From the NCBI RefSeq assembly GCF_019599505.1, contig NZ_RKLT01000007.1, forward strand, positions 57,377-121,376: 64,000 nt of DNA, in the 5' to 3' direction. Positions 33,899 to 41,921 of this stretch are shown here, piece after piece. Source of the stretch: Haloarcula nitratireducens (lineage in GTDB: Archaea > Halobacteriota > Halobacteria > Halobacteriales > Haloarculaceae). The stretch's first letter is position 1. Each line of letters starts with the position of its first letter. The notes under the pieces are model-generated. The model worked only from the letters and a program-made list of their open reading frames with translations, did not search any database and was not told the origin of the DNA. The translations under genes and the position numbers were made by a program.

Positions 33899-34765
33899 AT
33901 GGCACGAGGCACAACGTATCTGGCGAAGCGCGCCTCACGACGAAACATGATCGAGGCCACCGGGGCGATGCTCGGACTGACGGCGGCGAGCGGCACTGTC
34001 ACCGGGAGAGCGACTCGGAGTCGGGTTCGAGAGTCACGCGACGGCCCGCGCGTGACGGCACATCGCGGATTCAGGGACGTGTTCCCGCAGAACACGGTCG
34101 CCGCCGTCGAAGGCGCGTCGCGACTGGGTGCCGACCGGATCGAGATCGACGCCGTGGCGACGGGCGACGGCGAGATCGTCGTCTTCCACGACGAGCGCCT
34201 GGACGACCTCACGGACGAATCGGGGCCCGTCGCCGAGACGCCCGCGGAGACGGTCCTCGACGCCGAGGTCCTCGGCTCCGGCGAGACGGTCCCGACGCTC
34301 GCACGGGCGCTCGAAGCGGCCGAGTCGAACGTCACGATGAACGTCGAGTTCAAGGCGTCCGGCCCGCTCTCCTGGACGGAGTTCGCGGAGCGCGCCCTGC
34401 GCGTCGCGTCGCGCGAGTCGGAGCGGTTCTACGTCTCCTCGTTCGACCCGGACGCGCTCCGGGCGGTAACAGACGTCTCGCCGCACACCGACGTGGCTCC
34501 GATCTTCGGGCGGAACGCCGCCGAGAACCTGGAGATCGCCCGCGAACTCGACGCCGAGGCGGTCAACTGCTCGCTCGGAGTGCTCGACCGCGATCTCGTC
34601 GAGACGGCCCACGACGAGGGTCGAGAGGTGAACGTCTGGACGGTCGACACGTGGCGCGAGGCGCGCGCCCCGATCGAGTTGGGCGCGGACGGACTGATCG
34701 CGGACTACCCGAACATGACGGCCTTCGCCGCGGGCGGGTCGCGTGGGTCCGGGTCGAGTCAGTAG
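33899..34765 (+). CDS. Glycerophosphodiester phosphodiesterase-like protein
   Basis: A GDPD-fold TIM-barrel protein of 288 residues. AHRGFRDVFPQNT, IEIDAVATGDGEIVVFHD and the closing DGLIADYP are family motifs. In the first, the metal-binding glutamate of PENT is Gln, which may weaken or change catalysis. The N-terminus (KRASRRNMIEATGAMLGL) looks like a weak twin-arginine export signal. GTG at 33896 is an alternative start. Confidence 0.82.
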   Translation: MARGTTYLAKRASRRNMIEATGAMLGLTAASGTVTGRATRSRVRESRDGPRVTAHRGFRDVFPQNTVAAVEGASRLGADRIEIDAVATGDGEIVVFHDERLDDLTDESGPVAETPAETVLDAEVLGSGETVPTLARALEAAESNVTMNVEFKASGPLSWTEFAERALRVASRESERFYVSSFDPDALRAVTDVSPHTDVAPIFGRNAAENLEIARELDAEAVNCSLGVLDRDLVETAHDEGREVNVWTVDTWREARAPIELGADGLIADYPNMTAFAAGGSRGSGSSQ

Positions 34766-35006
34766 GTTCTCCCTAGGTTCGAGGGTGCGACTGCTCCCGG
34801 CGGGACTGTTACTCGGCGAATTCGAAGCTGCCCGAGTCGCTATCGCCGGTATCGCGATCGAACTCTACAGGCGGGCTACGTAGTATAGTTACTCAGATAT
34901 GCTATGCAGTATAGCTATTCAAGTGGACTCAGCTATACGGCCAGATCACAATCGACCGATCCGCGACACCGGCTGGAGCGAAGCCCTCTCTCGCCCGTTG
35001 CAGCCC

Positions 35007-35177
35007 TCAGTTAGCGATGATCCGGGCGATCCAGACGATCGGTATCACCGGGATCGCCAGCCCCGTAACGAGTAGTATGATCGCGATCACTATCTTCTCG
35101 GCGCGGCTCGAGTCGTGCCAGATCGACTGCCACATGTCGTCGATCGCCCGTGCCGTCCGCTGGATGAGCCCGGCCAT
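35007..35177 (-). CDS. Small single- or double-span membrane protein
   Basis: A 56-residue protein: an amphipathic N-terminus (GLIQRTARAIDDMWQSIWHD) is followed by KIVIAIILLVTGLAIPVIPIV, one long hydrophobic stretch with prolines that may cross the membrane once or fold as a hairpin. The upstream 240-bp gap has several gtatag/gctat words like those near 8.3 kb. Function unknown. Confidence 0.6.
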   Translation of the reverse strand: MAGLIQRTARAIDDMWQSIWHDSSRAEKIVIAIILLVTGLAIPVIPIVWIARIIAN

Positions 35178-35242
35178 ACCTGCAGTGACGGTATCGGGAC
35201 GGAAAACCCCACCGTCCGCGGCGGTCGTCGGCCGCCCCGGGG

Positions 35243-35461
35243 TCACTCGCGGGTGATGCGGACGCGCCACTGGTCGTCGGCGACCCGCTCGGTCTCGTAC
35301 TCGAAACCGCGGCTGAGCAAGACGTCGTAGAGCGGTTCCGGCTCGAAGCTGTTGACGAGTTCGAGCGTTTCGTCGCTCTCGAGGTCAGACAGGGCCGCTG
35401 CGATGCGAGTGAACGGTTCGTCGTCGACGTCGCGGACGTCGAGCGTCGTGTCCGAAGACAT
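35243..35461 (-). CDS. DUF2249 protein (first of three)
   Basis: A 72-residue protein of the DUF2249 family, a small TusA-like alpha/beta fold found in denitrification and redox clusters. It starts TLDVRDVDDEPF and carries LELVNSFEPEPLYDVLLSRGFEYE with a closing VRITRE strand. A palindrome CGAACACGTTCG ends 38 bp upstream of the ATG at 35461, which places the gene in the same putative regulon as the others in the island. Confidence 0.85.
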   Translation of the reverse strand: MSSDTTLDVRDVDDEPFTRIAAALSDLESDETLELVNSFEPEPLYDVLLSRGFEYETERVADDQWRVRITRE

Positions 35462-35499
35462 GGCGGGTAGTCGACACCGCAATCGTGTAGCCGTTCGCT

Positions 35500-35511
35500 C
35501 GAACACGTTCG
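35500..35511 (-). promoter_or_regulatory. CGAAC-N2-GTTCG palindrome, 38 bp before DUF2249
   Basis: CGAACACGTTCG is a perfect copy of the recurring denitrification-island motif, likely bound by an HTH_10 regulator of NarO type. It serves the minus-strand gene starting at 35461. Confidence 0.7.
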
Positions 35512-35609
35512 GGAACCGGCGGTCGGTCCCTATCCGGCCGCGCTCCGCCTTGAATACCCGCAGTTCGGGGGGTGAGAAGTGACGGGGCGGCGCGACGAAC
35601 TACGGTGCG

Positions 35610-36515
35610 ATGGACGTAGCCAGCGACGTCACGGAGCTAGTCGGCGAAACGCCCCTACTGCGGCTCGACGCGTTCGCGCCGAACCTGCTCGGCAAGGTCG
35701 AAGCGGCCAACCCGGGAGGGTCGGTGAAGGACCGGGTCGCGGTTGCGATGCTCGAACGGGCCCGCGAGGCGGGACTCCTCGAACCGGGCGGGACGGTCGT
35801 CGAACCGACCAGCGGCAACACCGGGATCGGGCTCGCCGTCGCGGCGGCGGCCGAGGGATACGACCTCGTGTTGACGATGCCGGAGTCGATGAGCGAGGAG
35901 CGGCGCGACCTCCTCCGCGCGCTGGGTGCCGACCTCGTCCTCACGCCGGCCGACGGCGGGATGGCCGAGGCCATCGAGGCGGCGGAGACCATCGCCGACG
36001 AACGCGAGGACAGCTTCGTCCCGCAGCAGTTCGCCAACCTCGCGAACCCTCGCGTCCACCGGGAGACCACCGGCCCGGAGATCTGGCGGGCGACCGACGG
36101 CGAGGTCGACGCCGTCGTCGCGGGCGTCGGGACCGGCGGGACCATCACGGGCGTCTCGGCGGCGCTGAAAGCGGACCGCGACGCCGACGTCCGGTCGATC
36201 GCCGTCGAACCAGCCGACTCGGCCGTGCTCTCGGGCGGCGAGCCGGGGGGTCACTCGATACAGGGCATCGGTGCCGGGTTCGTCCCGGAAGTGCTCCGGA
36301 CCGAGCTGTTAGACGAGGTCCACACCGTCGAGTCAGACGAGGCGACCGCGGCCGCCCGCCGACTCGCCGGCGAACAGGGACTGCTCGTCGGGATCTCGTC
36401 GGGGGCCGCTATCGCAGTCGCGGAGCGGATCGCCGCCGACGCGCCGGACGAAACTGTCGTCGTCGTCCTTCCCGACGCCGGCGAACGATATCTCTCGACC
36501 GAGCTGTTCGCGTAG
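35610..36515 (+). CDS. Cysteine synthase family PLP enzyme
   Basis: A fold-type II PLP enzyme of 301 residues, closest to cysteine synthase A, which makes cysteine from O-acetylserine and sulfide. Lys40 in NPGGSVKDRV is the PLP lysine; EPTSGNTGIGLA binds the substrate carboxylate; GVGTGGTITG holds the cofactor phosphate; GISSGAA is the late conserved serine motif. O-phosphoserine or cystathionine-type activities cannot be ruled out. No island palindrome lies at the standard distance, so it may not belong to the denitrification regulon. Confidence 0.88.
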   Translation: MDVASDVTELVGETPLLRLDAFAPNLLGKVEAANPGGSVKDRVAVAMLERAREAGLLEPGGTVVEPTSGNTGIGLAVAAAAEGYDLVLTMPESMSEERRDLLRALGADLVLTPADGGMAEAIEAAETIADEREDSFVPQQFANLANPRVHRETTGPEIWRATDGEVDAVVAGVGTGGTITGVSAALKADRDADVRSIAVEPADSAVLSGGEPGGHSIQGIGAGFVPEVLRTELLDEVHTVESDEATAAARRLAGEQGLLVGISSGAAIAVAERIAADAPDETVVVVLPDAGERYLSTELFA

Positions 36516-36538
36516 GTCCGACCGCGTCGCAGGGGACT

Positions 36539-36550
36539 CGAACATGTTCG
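36539..36550 (+). promoter_or_regulatory. CGAAC-N2-GTTCG palindrome upstream of the NarO-like gene
   Basis: CGAACATGTTCG, perfect, ends 38 bp before the ATG at 36589. The 38-bp spacer is GC-rich with no TATA box. Autoregulation is plausible. Confidence 0.75.
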
Positions 36551-36588
36551 CCGCCGGCCACTTCGTCGGCGGTGGCGTAGCTCGGCGT

Positions 36589-37266
36589 ATGGGACTCGTA
36601 GTCGAGTTCGCAGTCGGATCCCCCGGTCGCTGTCCGGTCGCGAAAGCCTCGGAACGGGCCGGCGAGCGAATCACGGACGTCGCCCGCACGTCGCTCCGCG
36701 GCGATGGCGCTATCACCGAGGAGTTCAGGCTCCCCGCGCACGCGTCGGTCGAGGAGGCCATTCCTAGCCTCGACGTGGTCGCGACCACCGAGTCGGAGAC
36801 GATATACCGCTTCGAGCGCGACGCGGCGAGCGACTGCGTCTGTGAGGTCGTCGAACGCGTGGCCGGTCCCGCGACCGACGTCCGAGCAGAGGACGGGACG
36901 CTCGTCGTGACCGTCGTCGTCGAGGAACTGGCGACGGTTCGAACGGTCGTCGAGCGTCTCCGGGCGGCGTTCGACGGCGTCAGCGTCCGCCGGCTGACGG
37001 CCGCGGGGGACGCAGACGACGAGGTGGCGTCGCTCTCCGGAGAGGAGCTCACCGAACGCCAGCGCGAGGTGGTTCGGACGGCCTACGAGATGGGGTACTT
37101 CGAGTACCCGAAAGGGGCCAACGCCGGCGACGTCGCCGACGCGCTGGGCATCTGTCGCTCGACGTTCGCGGAGCACGTGGCGGCGGCCACCGGCAAACTG
37201 TTCGAGGCTCGATTCGACGTCGACGACATCGGCGACGCCGTCACGCCGGCGGCCGCTCGTCGGTGA
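36589..37266 (+). CDS. HTH_10 (bacterio-opsin activator-like) regulator, NarO-like
   Basis: A 225-residue regulator with a C-terminal HTH_10 domain: LTERQREVVRTAYEMGYFEYPKG split into helices, then AGDVADALGICRSTFAEHVAAA. The N-terminal half carries cysteines (GRCPVAKASE near residue 15 and ASDCVCEV near 80), which could hold an iron-sulfur or other redox centre. NarO of Haloferax volcanii, the activator of denitrification under low oxygen, has a cysteine-containing N-terminus and an HTH_10 domain, so this is the likely island activator. Its 3' end overlaps the convergent second regulator by 26 bp. Confidence 0.78.
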   Translation: MGLVVEFAVGSPGRCPVAKASERAGERITDVARTSLRGDGAITEEFRLPAHASVEEAIPSLDVVATTESETIYRFERDAASDCVCEVVERVAGPATDVRAEDGTLVVTVVVEELATVRTVVERLRAAFDGVSVRRLTAAGDADDEVASLSGEELTERQREVVRTAYEMGYFEYPKGANAGDVADALGICRSTFAEHVAAATGKLFEARFDVDDIGDAVTPAAARR

Positions 37267-37891
37267 CCCGTCCCTCGACGAACGACTTGACTATCGCCTC
37301 CTCGGCCCGGTGGAGCGTATCGCTACACGAGGACTTGGCGATGCCGACCGTCTCGGCCAGTTCGGTCAGCGAGCAGCCGCGGGGCGTGTCGTAGTAGCCC
37401 TCCTCGACGGCGGTCGCGACGATCTCTCGCTGGCGGTCGGTCAGCACCTGCTCGCTCGCCGCGCGCTGGTGGACGTAGTCGACGGTGAACCGGATGCCGA
37501 ACTCCTCCAGTTGCTCGCCCAGCGCCGAGAGCCGGTCGTTCGGCGCGGTCACCTCCCAGTCGGCCACGCCGTCCCGGATGTCGAACGGCATCTGGAGCGG
37601 GGTCCCCGACCCGCGAGCGGGGAACAGGAGCAGCGGATTCGTCGTCTCGAACTGGACGAGCGCCTCCCCGTCCAGGTGTTGCAGCGTCTCGAAGTCGGTC
37701 AGTTCCTCCTCGTCGGCCATCTCGGCCACCACCGCGGCGGCGTCCGGCCCGGTCACCTCCGCCAGACCGACGCCGGTCAGTCCGTCCGGAATCGCCGCGA
37801 GCACTCGCACCCGCGTCTCGGGGTGGTTCCGGGTGATGTCGCCGATCCAGATGTCCGATGGAATCGTCAGTCGGAGTTTCGCTTCCGGCAT
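37241..37891 (-). CDS. HTH_10 family regulator, DmsR-like
   Basis: A 216-residue regulator of the bacterio-opsin-activator type. The N-terminal region (KLRLTIPSDIWIGDITRNHPE) is a ligand or partner domain without a cysteine cluster; the C-terminal LTDRQREIVATAVEEGYYDTPRG and LTELAETVGIAKSSCSDTLHRAEE form the HTH_10. DmsR regulates DMSO respiration in Haloferax, so that comparison is only a family one. One perfect and one imperfect island palindrome lie upstream. It converges on and overlaps the NarO-like gene. Confidence 0.78.
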   Translation of the reverse strand: MPEAKLRLTIPSDIWIGDITRNHPETRVRVLAAIPDGLTGVGLAEVTGPDAAAVVAEMADEEELTDFETLQHLDGEALVQFETTNPLLLFPARGSGTPLQMPFDIRDGVADWEVTAPNDRLSALGEQLEEFGIRFTVDYVHQRAASEQVLTDRQREIVATAVEEGYYDTPRGCSLTELAETVGIAKSSCSDTLHRAEEAIVKSFVEGRVTDERPPA

Positions 37892-37897
37892 CGTACG

Positions 37898-37909
37898 CGA
37901 ACATCTTCG
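37898..37909 (-). promoter_or_regulatory. Imperfect island palindrome next to the DmsR-like start
   Basis: CGAACATCTTCG differs at one base from the consensus and lies only 6 bp before the ATG at 37891, unlike the 38-bp spacing elsewhere. If bound it would block transcription initiation rather than activate it. Confidence 0.45.
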
Positions 37910-37932
37910 CCCCGGCTCCCCATCAGTGTTGC

Positions 37933-37944
37933 CGAACATGTTCG
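37933..37944. promoter_or_regulatory. CGAAC-N2-GTTCG palindrome between divergent regulator and SRPBCC genes
   Basis: CGAACATGTTCG, perfect, lies 41 bp before the minus-strand ATG at 37891 and 53 bp before the plus-strand GTG at 37998, so it may serve both directions. Confidence 0.65.
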
Positions 37945-37997
37945 ACCGCTCGCTCGGTTTCGGAACATTCGACTGCGGGGGCGGCGAAGTTCCGGTC

Positions 37998-38411
37998 GTG
38001 CGAACTGTCACAGTGACGCGCGAGCTCGACGCCGACCCCGACTGCGTCCGCGCGGCGATGCTGGACGTCGGCGAGTTCATGCGCGCGGGCGGGTTCGACG
38101 ACGTGACCGTCGACGGCGACGTCGTCACGATCGCCAACAGCGTCGGGCTCGTGACGATCGAACTGGTCCTCGAAGTCGTCGACGACCCGGACGCGGTGCT
38201 GACCTACGAACAGCGCGACGGCGTCTTCGAGGAGATGGTCACTCGCTACGACATCGCTGCGACCGACGGCGGGGTCACGGTCAGCGCCGCGACCGAGTTC
38301 GCGTTACAGGCCCGCCTCGTCGGTCCACTGCTCGACGCCACCGTCATCGACCGCCAGCGGCGCGTCGAACTGAACGCCCAGTTCGACTACCTCGCGGCGC
38401 GCTGTGAGTGA
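37998..38411 (+). CDS. SRPBCC-fold protein
   Basis: A 137-residue protein resembling the START/SRPBCC (CoxG-like) ligand-binding fold: TVTVTRELDADPDCVRAAM at the start, a central beta-sheet (VTVDGDVVTIANSVGLVTIEL), and a long C-terminal helix LLDATVIDRQRRVELNAQFDYL. It may bind a hydrophobic ligand or help to assemble a metalloenzyme. The start is a GTG at 37998; it belongs to the island by position. Next gene's operator begins directly at its stop codon. Confidence 0.65.
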   Translation: MRTVTVTRELDADPDCVRAAMLDVGEFMRAGGFDDVTVDGDVVTIANSVGLVTIELVLEVVDDPDAVLTYEQRDGVFEEMVTRYDIAATDGGVTVSAATEFALQARLVGPLLDATVIDRQRRVELNAQFDYLAARCE

Positions 38412-38423
38412 CGAACGCGTTCG
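38412..38423 (+). promoter_or_regulatory. CGAAC-N2-GTTCG palindrome, 38 bp before the CGCGGH protein
   Basis: CGAACGCGTTCG, perfect, begins at the base after the SRPBCC stop codon and ends 38 bp before the ATG at 38462. It decides that start over the in-frame ATG at 38441. Confidence 0.7.
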
Positions 38424-38461
38424 GGTGAGCGTTCACCCCGATGGAGCGCCGTTGTCCGACT

Positions 38462-38767
38462 ATGAGTGACGTCTCCCGCGGCGACGCCGACCCGGTGACC
38501 GACCGCGTCCACGAGAACTCGTGGTCGGCGAACCTAGAGGAACCCCGCCACGCGGCGGACCGCTCTCTCGTCCTCGCCCACGCCGTCGACGCCGTCGAAC
38601 ACACGGCACCGGGTCACCACGTCAACCTCGTCACGCACGGCGCACACGGTCACCCCGAGGCGTACCTCTATCCTCACCTCGAAGCGACGTACGGGGACGC
38701 CGTCGACTACGAGTACGTCGAGCGGTGCGGTTGCGGCGGCCACGTCACGAGGGTCCACGTCGAGTAA
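38462..38767 (+). CDS. Small His/Cys-containing island protein
   Basis: A 101-residue protein with no named domain that I recognise. It is rich in histidine (AHAVDAVEHTAPGHHVNLVTHGAHGH) and ends VERCGCGGHVTRVHVE, so metal binding through Cys-x-Cys and histidines is likely. The position and operator place it in the denitrification regulon, perhaps in copper or heme handling. Confidence 0.65.
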   Translation: MSDVSRGDADPVTDRVHENSWSANLEEPRHAADRSLVLAHAVDAVEHTAPGHHVNLVTHGAHGHPEAYLYPHLEATYGDAVDYEYVERCGCGGHVTRVHVE

Positions 38768-38830
38768 CGAGCGACGGTGCGCCCGAATCGTCACCGCCGC
38801 CCCTGCCGGCGCACACGCCGACGCGTGCCG

Positions 38831-38842
38831 CGAACATGTTCG
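38831..38842 (+). promoter_or_regulatory. CGAAC-N2-GTTCG palindrome, 38 bp before the oxidase-like gene
   Basis: CGAACATGTTCG, perfect, ends 38 bp before the ATG at 38881. The spacer is GC-rich without a TATA box. It excludes the longer open frame that runs through it. Confidence 0.75.
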
Positions 38843-38880
38843 GAGACACCGGAAGGACGGTCCGGTTCGTACCGGGAGCT

Positions 38881-40257
38881 ATGGCCGCCATCCCCGGAAG
38901 CGTCGACACCGACTTACAGCCGCCGATGACCGTCCCGCTCCGTCACTTCTGGGTCGGACTGACCGCGCTGCTCGCCGGGTCGGTCGTCGGGGTCGGACTG
39001 GTCGCCGGCGTCGTGCCCGGACTGGGTCGGCTCGCCCTCGTTCACCTGTTCCTGATCGGTTGGGTCTGTATCACGATCATGGGCGCGATGACGCAGTTCG
39101 TCCCCGTCTGGTCGGGCGTTCCGCTCCACTCGCGCCGGCTGGCCGCGGTCCAGCTCGCCCTCGTCACCGCCGGACTCATCGGGTTCGTCGCCTCGCTGCT
39201 CCTCGGTGCACTCGCTCTTCTACCGGTGTTCGGTACCGCGATGTTGGCCGGGTTCTGGGTGTTCGCCTACAACGTCGGTCGGACGCTGGCTCGCGCGGGC
39301 CGGCTCGATGTCACCGAGCGCCACTTCGCCCTGTCGCTCGGGTTCTTCGTCGTCCTCACGGCGTTCGGACTCGCGCTCGCCGTCGACTTCACCCGGCCGT
39401 TCCTCGCTCAGTACTCGGTAAGCCGGTCGAACGTCGTGCTGGCACACGCGACGCTGGCCGTCTTCGGCGCGGTACTCACGACGGTCTACGGGGCGCTGTA
39501 CCAGCTCGCGACGATGTTCACGCAGACGGAACTCCACGGTATCGACGACCATCTCAAGCGAACCGAGGAAGTCGGTCACCCGGTCGGCGTCGCACTCCTG
39601 GCCGTCGGCCGGCTCGTCGGCTCGGAACCGGCCGCCGCGCTCGGCGGCCTGCTCGTCTGTCTCGCCGCGCTCTCGTTCGGGGCGATACTCGCCCGCAAGC
39701 TGTTCGAGATGCGCGTCGAGCGGACGCCGATGCACACGCGCTACGCCGTCGTCGCGCTCTCGCTCTCGTCGTGGGCGCTCCTGACCGTCCCGGCGTGGGC
39801 GACCGACCCGCTCGCGCGGGCGCATCTGCTGGGCGGTCCGGGGACGACGCACCTCCTCGTCCTCGGAACCGTCGGGTTCGTCGTCCTCGGGACGCTCTAC
39901 CACGTCGTTCCGTTCGTCGTCTGGGTCCACCGATACAGCGACCTGCTCGGGTTCGAGGACGTACCGATGATAGACGACCTCTACCACGGCAGGCTCGCCG
40001 CCGCGGACGCGGCGTTGCTGATCAGCGGCACGGCGCTCCTCGCCGCGGCGGACCTCGTCCCCGCGGCGGTGGCGCTCCGCGGCGTCGGTGGCGTCCTCGT
40101 CGGTCTGGGCGTTTTCGCCTTCGCCGTGAACATGCGGTCCGTGCTCCGAAACCACAGCCGGCACTCGGTCGGCGGTCTGCTCCTCGGCAGGTATGCCCCG
40201 ACTCGGGCGGGGTTGTCGCCGGATCGGGGATCGAGCGCCGACGGACGCCGCGAGTGA
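38881..40257 (+). CDS. Heme-copper-oxidase subunit I-like / NnrS-like membrane protein
   Basis: A 458-residue protein with about twelve membrane helices. LVHLFLIGWVCITIMGAMTQF, VVLAHATLAVFGAVLTTVYGAL and THLLVLGTVGFVVLGTLYHVVPF resemble heme-ligand helices of cbb3-type oxidases, NO reductases and NnrS. I do not see the adjacent HH pair or the full histidine set needed for a CuB or FeB centre, so it may bind heme without reducing oxygen or NO. Expression with denitrification genes suggests a role in NO tolerance or heme delivery. It converges on the next gene with a 2-bp gap. Confidence 0.65.
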   Translation: MAAIPGSVDTDLQPPMTVPLRHFWVGLTALLAGSVVGVGLVAGVVPGLGRLALVHLFLIGWVCITIMGAMTQFVPVWSGVPLHSRRLAAVQLALVTAGLIGFVASLLLGALALLPVFGTAMLAGFWVFAYNVGRTLARAGRLDVTERHFALSLGFFVVLTAFGLALAVDFTRPFLAQYSVSRSNVVLAHATLAVFGAVLTTVYGALYQLATMFTQTELHGIDDHLKRTEEVGHPVGVALLAVGRLVGSEPAAALGGLLVCLAALSFGAILARKLFEMRVERTPMHTRYAVVALSLSSWALLTVPAWATDPLARAHLLGGPGTTHLLVLGTVGFVVLGTLYHVVPFVVWVHRYSDLLGFEDVPMIDDLYHGRLAAADAALLISGTALLAAADLVPAAVALRGVGGVLVGLGVFAFAVNMRSVLRNHSRHSVGGLLLGRYAPTRAGLSPDRGSSADGRRE

Positions 40258-40259
40258 CT

Positions 40260-40799
40260 TCAGAAGGGGGTGTCGCCGGACGGCCCGCCGACGGTCCCGT
40301 CGCCGGTCGAGAGGTCGCCCGTCTCTCGGAACCGCGCTTCCCGGTGGCGTAACCGCTCGTTGATAGCGACCGCCTGCTGGTGCATCGGTGCCACTCTCAC
40401 GCGCACGAGGTCGTACTCGTGGCGTTCGAGCGTCCCGTTCCACGCGCGGAACGCGCCGAGCGTGAGCGTGTCGCTCTGCGGGCAGAACTCCGTCGTCGGC
40501 GTGAACTCCGCGCGGAGGACCGGCGGGTCGTCGGCCTCGCGCGCGTAGCGGAAACCGCTGTCGGGGTGCCGGCGATCGAGATCGAGCCGAGCCAGGTTGT
40601 AGCCGAACGTGACGTCGTAGACGCCGCGCTCCTCGAAACACTCCCGCGAGAGGCGGTGGAACGCGGCGTGTTCCCGACCGGTCAGCACGTCGTGGTCTGC
40701 GAGGAACGGACCGGGTTCGGGGAGGGACTCGGCGACGAACTCGTCGTAGCTGTCGAACGTCTCGTCACCGTCGGTGTCGAACGGCCGCGGGAGGTTCAT
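40260..40799 (-). CDS. Conserved island protein of unknown function
   Basis: A 179-residue cytoplasmic protein. Its middle, FTPTTEFCPQSDTLTLGAFRAWNG then HEYDLVRVRVAPMHQQ, has a T-x3-CP arrangement loosely like DUF59/MIP18 iron-sulfur assembly proteins, but the match is weak. The start at 40799 is set by the operator 38 bp upstream. A role in metal-centre maturation for denitrification enzymes is possible but not shown. Confidence 0.6.
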   Translation of the reverse strand: MNLPRPFDTDGDETFDSYDEFVAESLPEPGPFLADHDVLTGREHAAFHRLSRECFEERGVYDVTFGYNLARLDLDRRHPDSGFRYAREADDPPVLRAEFTPTTEFCPQSDTLTLGAFRAWNGTLERHEYDLVRVRVAPMHQQAVAINERLRHREARFRETGDLSTGDGTVGGPSGDTPF

Positions 40800-40837
40800 G
40801 GGCGACGGTTCGCCGGCGACGCGTCTATCTCTGCTCC

Positions 40838-40849
40838 CGAACGTGTTCG
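40838..40849. promoter_or_regulatory. CGAAC-N2-GTTCG palindrome shared by divergent genes
   Basis: CGAACGTGTTCG, perfect, lies 38 bp before the minus-strand ATG (40799) and 37 bp before the plus-strand ATG (40887), so one site can serve both promoters symmetrically. Confidence 0.78.
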
Positions 40850-40886
40850 GGGCAAGCGGGAGGGAGGACGGCGACCACCGCTCGGT

Positions 40887-41258
40887 ATGGTCGCGACAGA
40901 TTTCGACAGCGAACGCGAGTTCGACGACGACCGGTTCCGCGCGCACGTCCTCGCTGAGTCGGCGGCACAGAAGGTGGTCATGGGGTACTTCCGGCCGGGT
41001 CAGTTCATTCCCGTCCACGCGCCCGACAGCGACGTGGCCGTCACGGTCCACGAGGGGGAGGGAATCGTGCGCGAGGGCGAGACCGACCATCGCGTCGGAC
41101 CCGGTTCCGTGGTGGTCGTCCCGGCGGGCGAGGCCCGGGGGGTCCGCGCCGAGTCCGAGCTGACGGCGACGCTCGTGACCGCACCGCCGCCGGGCGACGC
41201 CGCGCACGACCCGGTCAGACGCGGCCTCGCTCGGGGCGAGTTCGAACCGGAAACGTGA
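40887..41258 (+). CDS. Cupin-like protein (first)
   Basis: A 123-residue cupin-fold protein: GQFIPVHAPDSDVAVTVHEGEGIV, then GPGSVVVVPAGEARGVRA. The first cupin motif has only one clear histidine, so metal binding may be incomplete. It lies in the denitrification island with its own operator; the substrate or ligand is unknown. Confidence 0.75.
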   Translation: MVATDFDSEREFDDDRFRAHVLAESAAQKVVMGYFRPGQFIPVHAPDSDVAVTVHEGEGIVREGETDHRVGPGSVVVVPAGEARGVRAESELTATLVTAPPPGDAAHDPVRRGLARGEFEPET

Positions 41259-41274
41259 GGAACCCCGACAGACC

Positions 41275-41286
41275 CGAACATGTCCG
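41275..41286 (+). promoter_or_regulatory. Near-perfect island palindrome, 40 bp before second DUF2249
   Basis: CGAACATGTCCG has one mismatch to CGAAC-N2-GTTCG and ends 40 bp before the ATG at 41327. Confidence 0.6.
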
Positions 41287-41326
41287 CGGCAACCGTCTCC
41301 GGTGACGGGGCGGTAGCTCCGGTCGT

Positions 41327-41560
41327 ATGCCGGAAACCACGCTCGACCTGCGCGACGTCCCGCCGCCCGAACGCCACCCGATGATCCACGCGGCGTTCGA
41401 GGCGCTCGACAGCGGTACCGCCCTGGAGATCGTCAACGACCACGAACCGAAGCCGCTGTTCTACGAGTTCCGGGCCGAAGTCGAGGCGTTCGACGCCGAG
41501 AACTACACCTGTGAGCGCCGCGACGCCGGAGAGTTCGTCGCGACGCTCCCCAAGGAGTGA
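41327..41560 (+). CDS. DUF2249 protein (second of three)
   Basis: A 77-residue DUF2249 protein: TLDLRDVPPPERHPMIHAAFEALDSGTALEIVNDHEPKPLFYEF is the family's strand-helix-strand pattern, with a late cysteine in NYTCERRD. It is followed by the second cupin, whose possible GTG start overlaps its stop, so the two are one operon. Confidence 0.88.
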   Translation: MPETTLDLRDVPPPERHPMIHAAFEALDSGTALEIVNDHEPKPLFYEFRAEVEAFDAENYTCERRDAGEFVATLPKE

Positions 41561-41565
41561 GTCGG

Positions 41566-41862
41566 ATGGGCGTCGAACGAGCGAACGTCGACGCGGCCGA
41601 GAGCGAGGGACGGACCGCGCTGTTCGAGGGCGAACCCCGCACGGTCCACCTGTCGCTCTCGGCCGAGCAGCGCGTCCCGCCCCACGACCATCCGGAACGC
41701 CGGATACTCTTTCACGTCCTCGACGGCGAGATCGCGCTCGACCTCGACGAGGAGACGTACGATCTCTCGGCGGGCGACGCGCTCCGCTTCGACGGCGACC
41801 GTCAGATATCGCCCGAAGCGGTCACGGACGCGCGAGCGCTCGTCGTCCTCGCGAAGGGGTAG
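41566..41862 (+). CDS. Cupin-domain protein (second)
   Basis: A 98-residue cupin with a well-formed first motif PPHDHPERRILFHVLDGEIAL (His-x-His and Glu) and second motif LSAGDALRFDGDRQISPEA. It probably binds a divalent metal. Translation may start at ATG 41566 or at GTG 41557, which overlaps the upstream DUF2249 stop (GTGA) and would couple the two genes. Confidence 0.8.
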   Translation: MGVERANVDAAESEGRTALFEGEPRTVHLSLSAEQRVPPHDHPERRILFHVLDGEIALDLDEETYDLSAGDALRFDGDRQISPEAVTDARALVVLAKG

Positions 41863-41921
41863 TCGCCGGCCGGCGACCGCCCTCGACGCCTTCGGAACGC
41901 GGCGATCTTCGCGAGCGCTCG

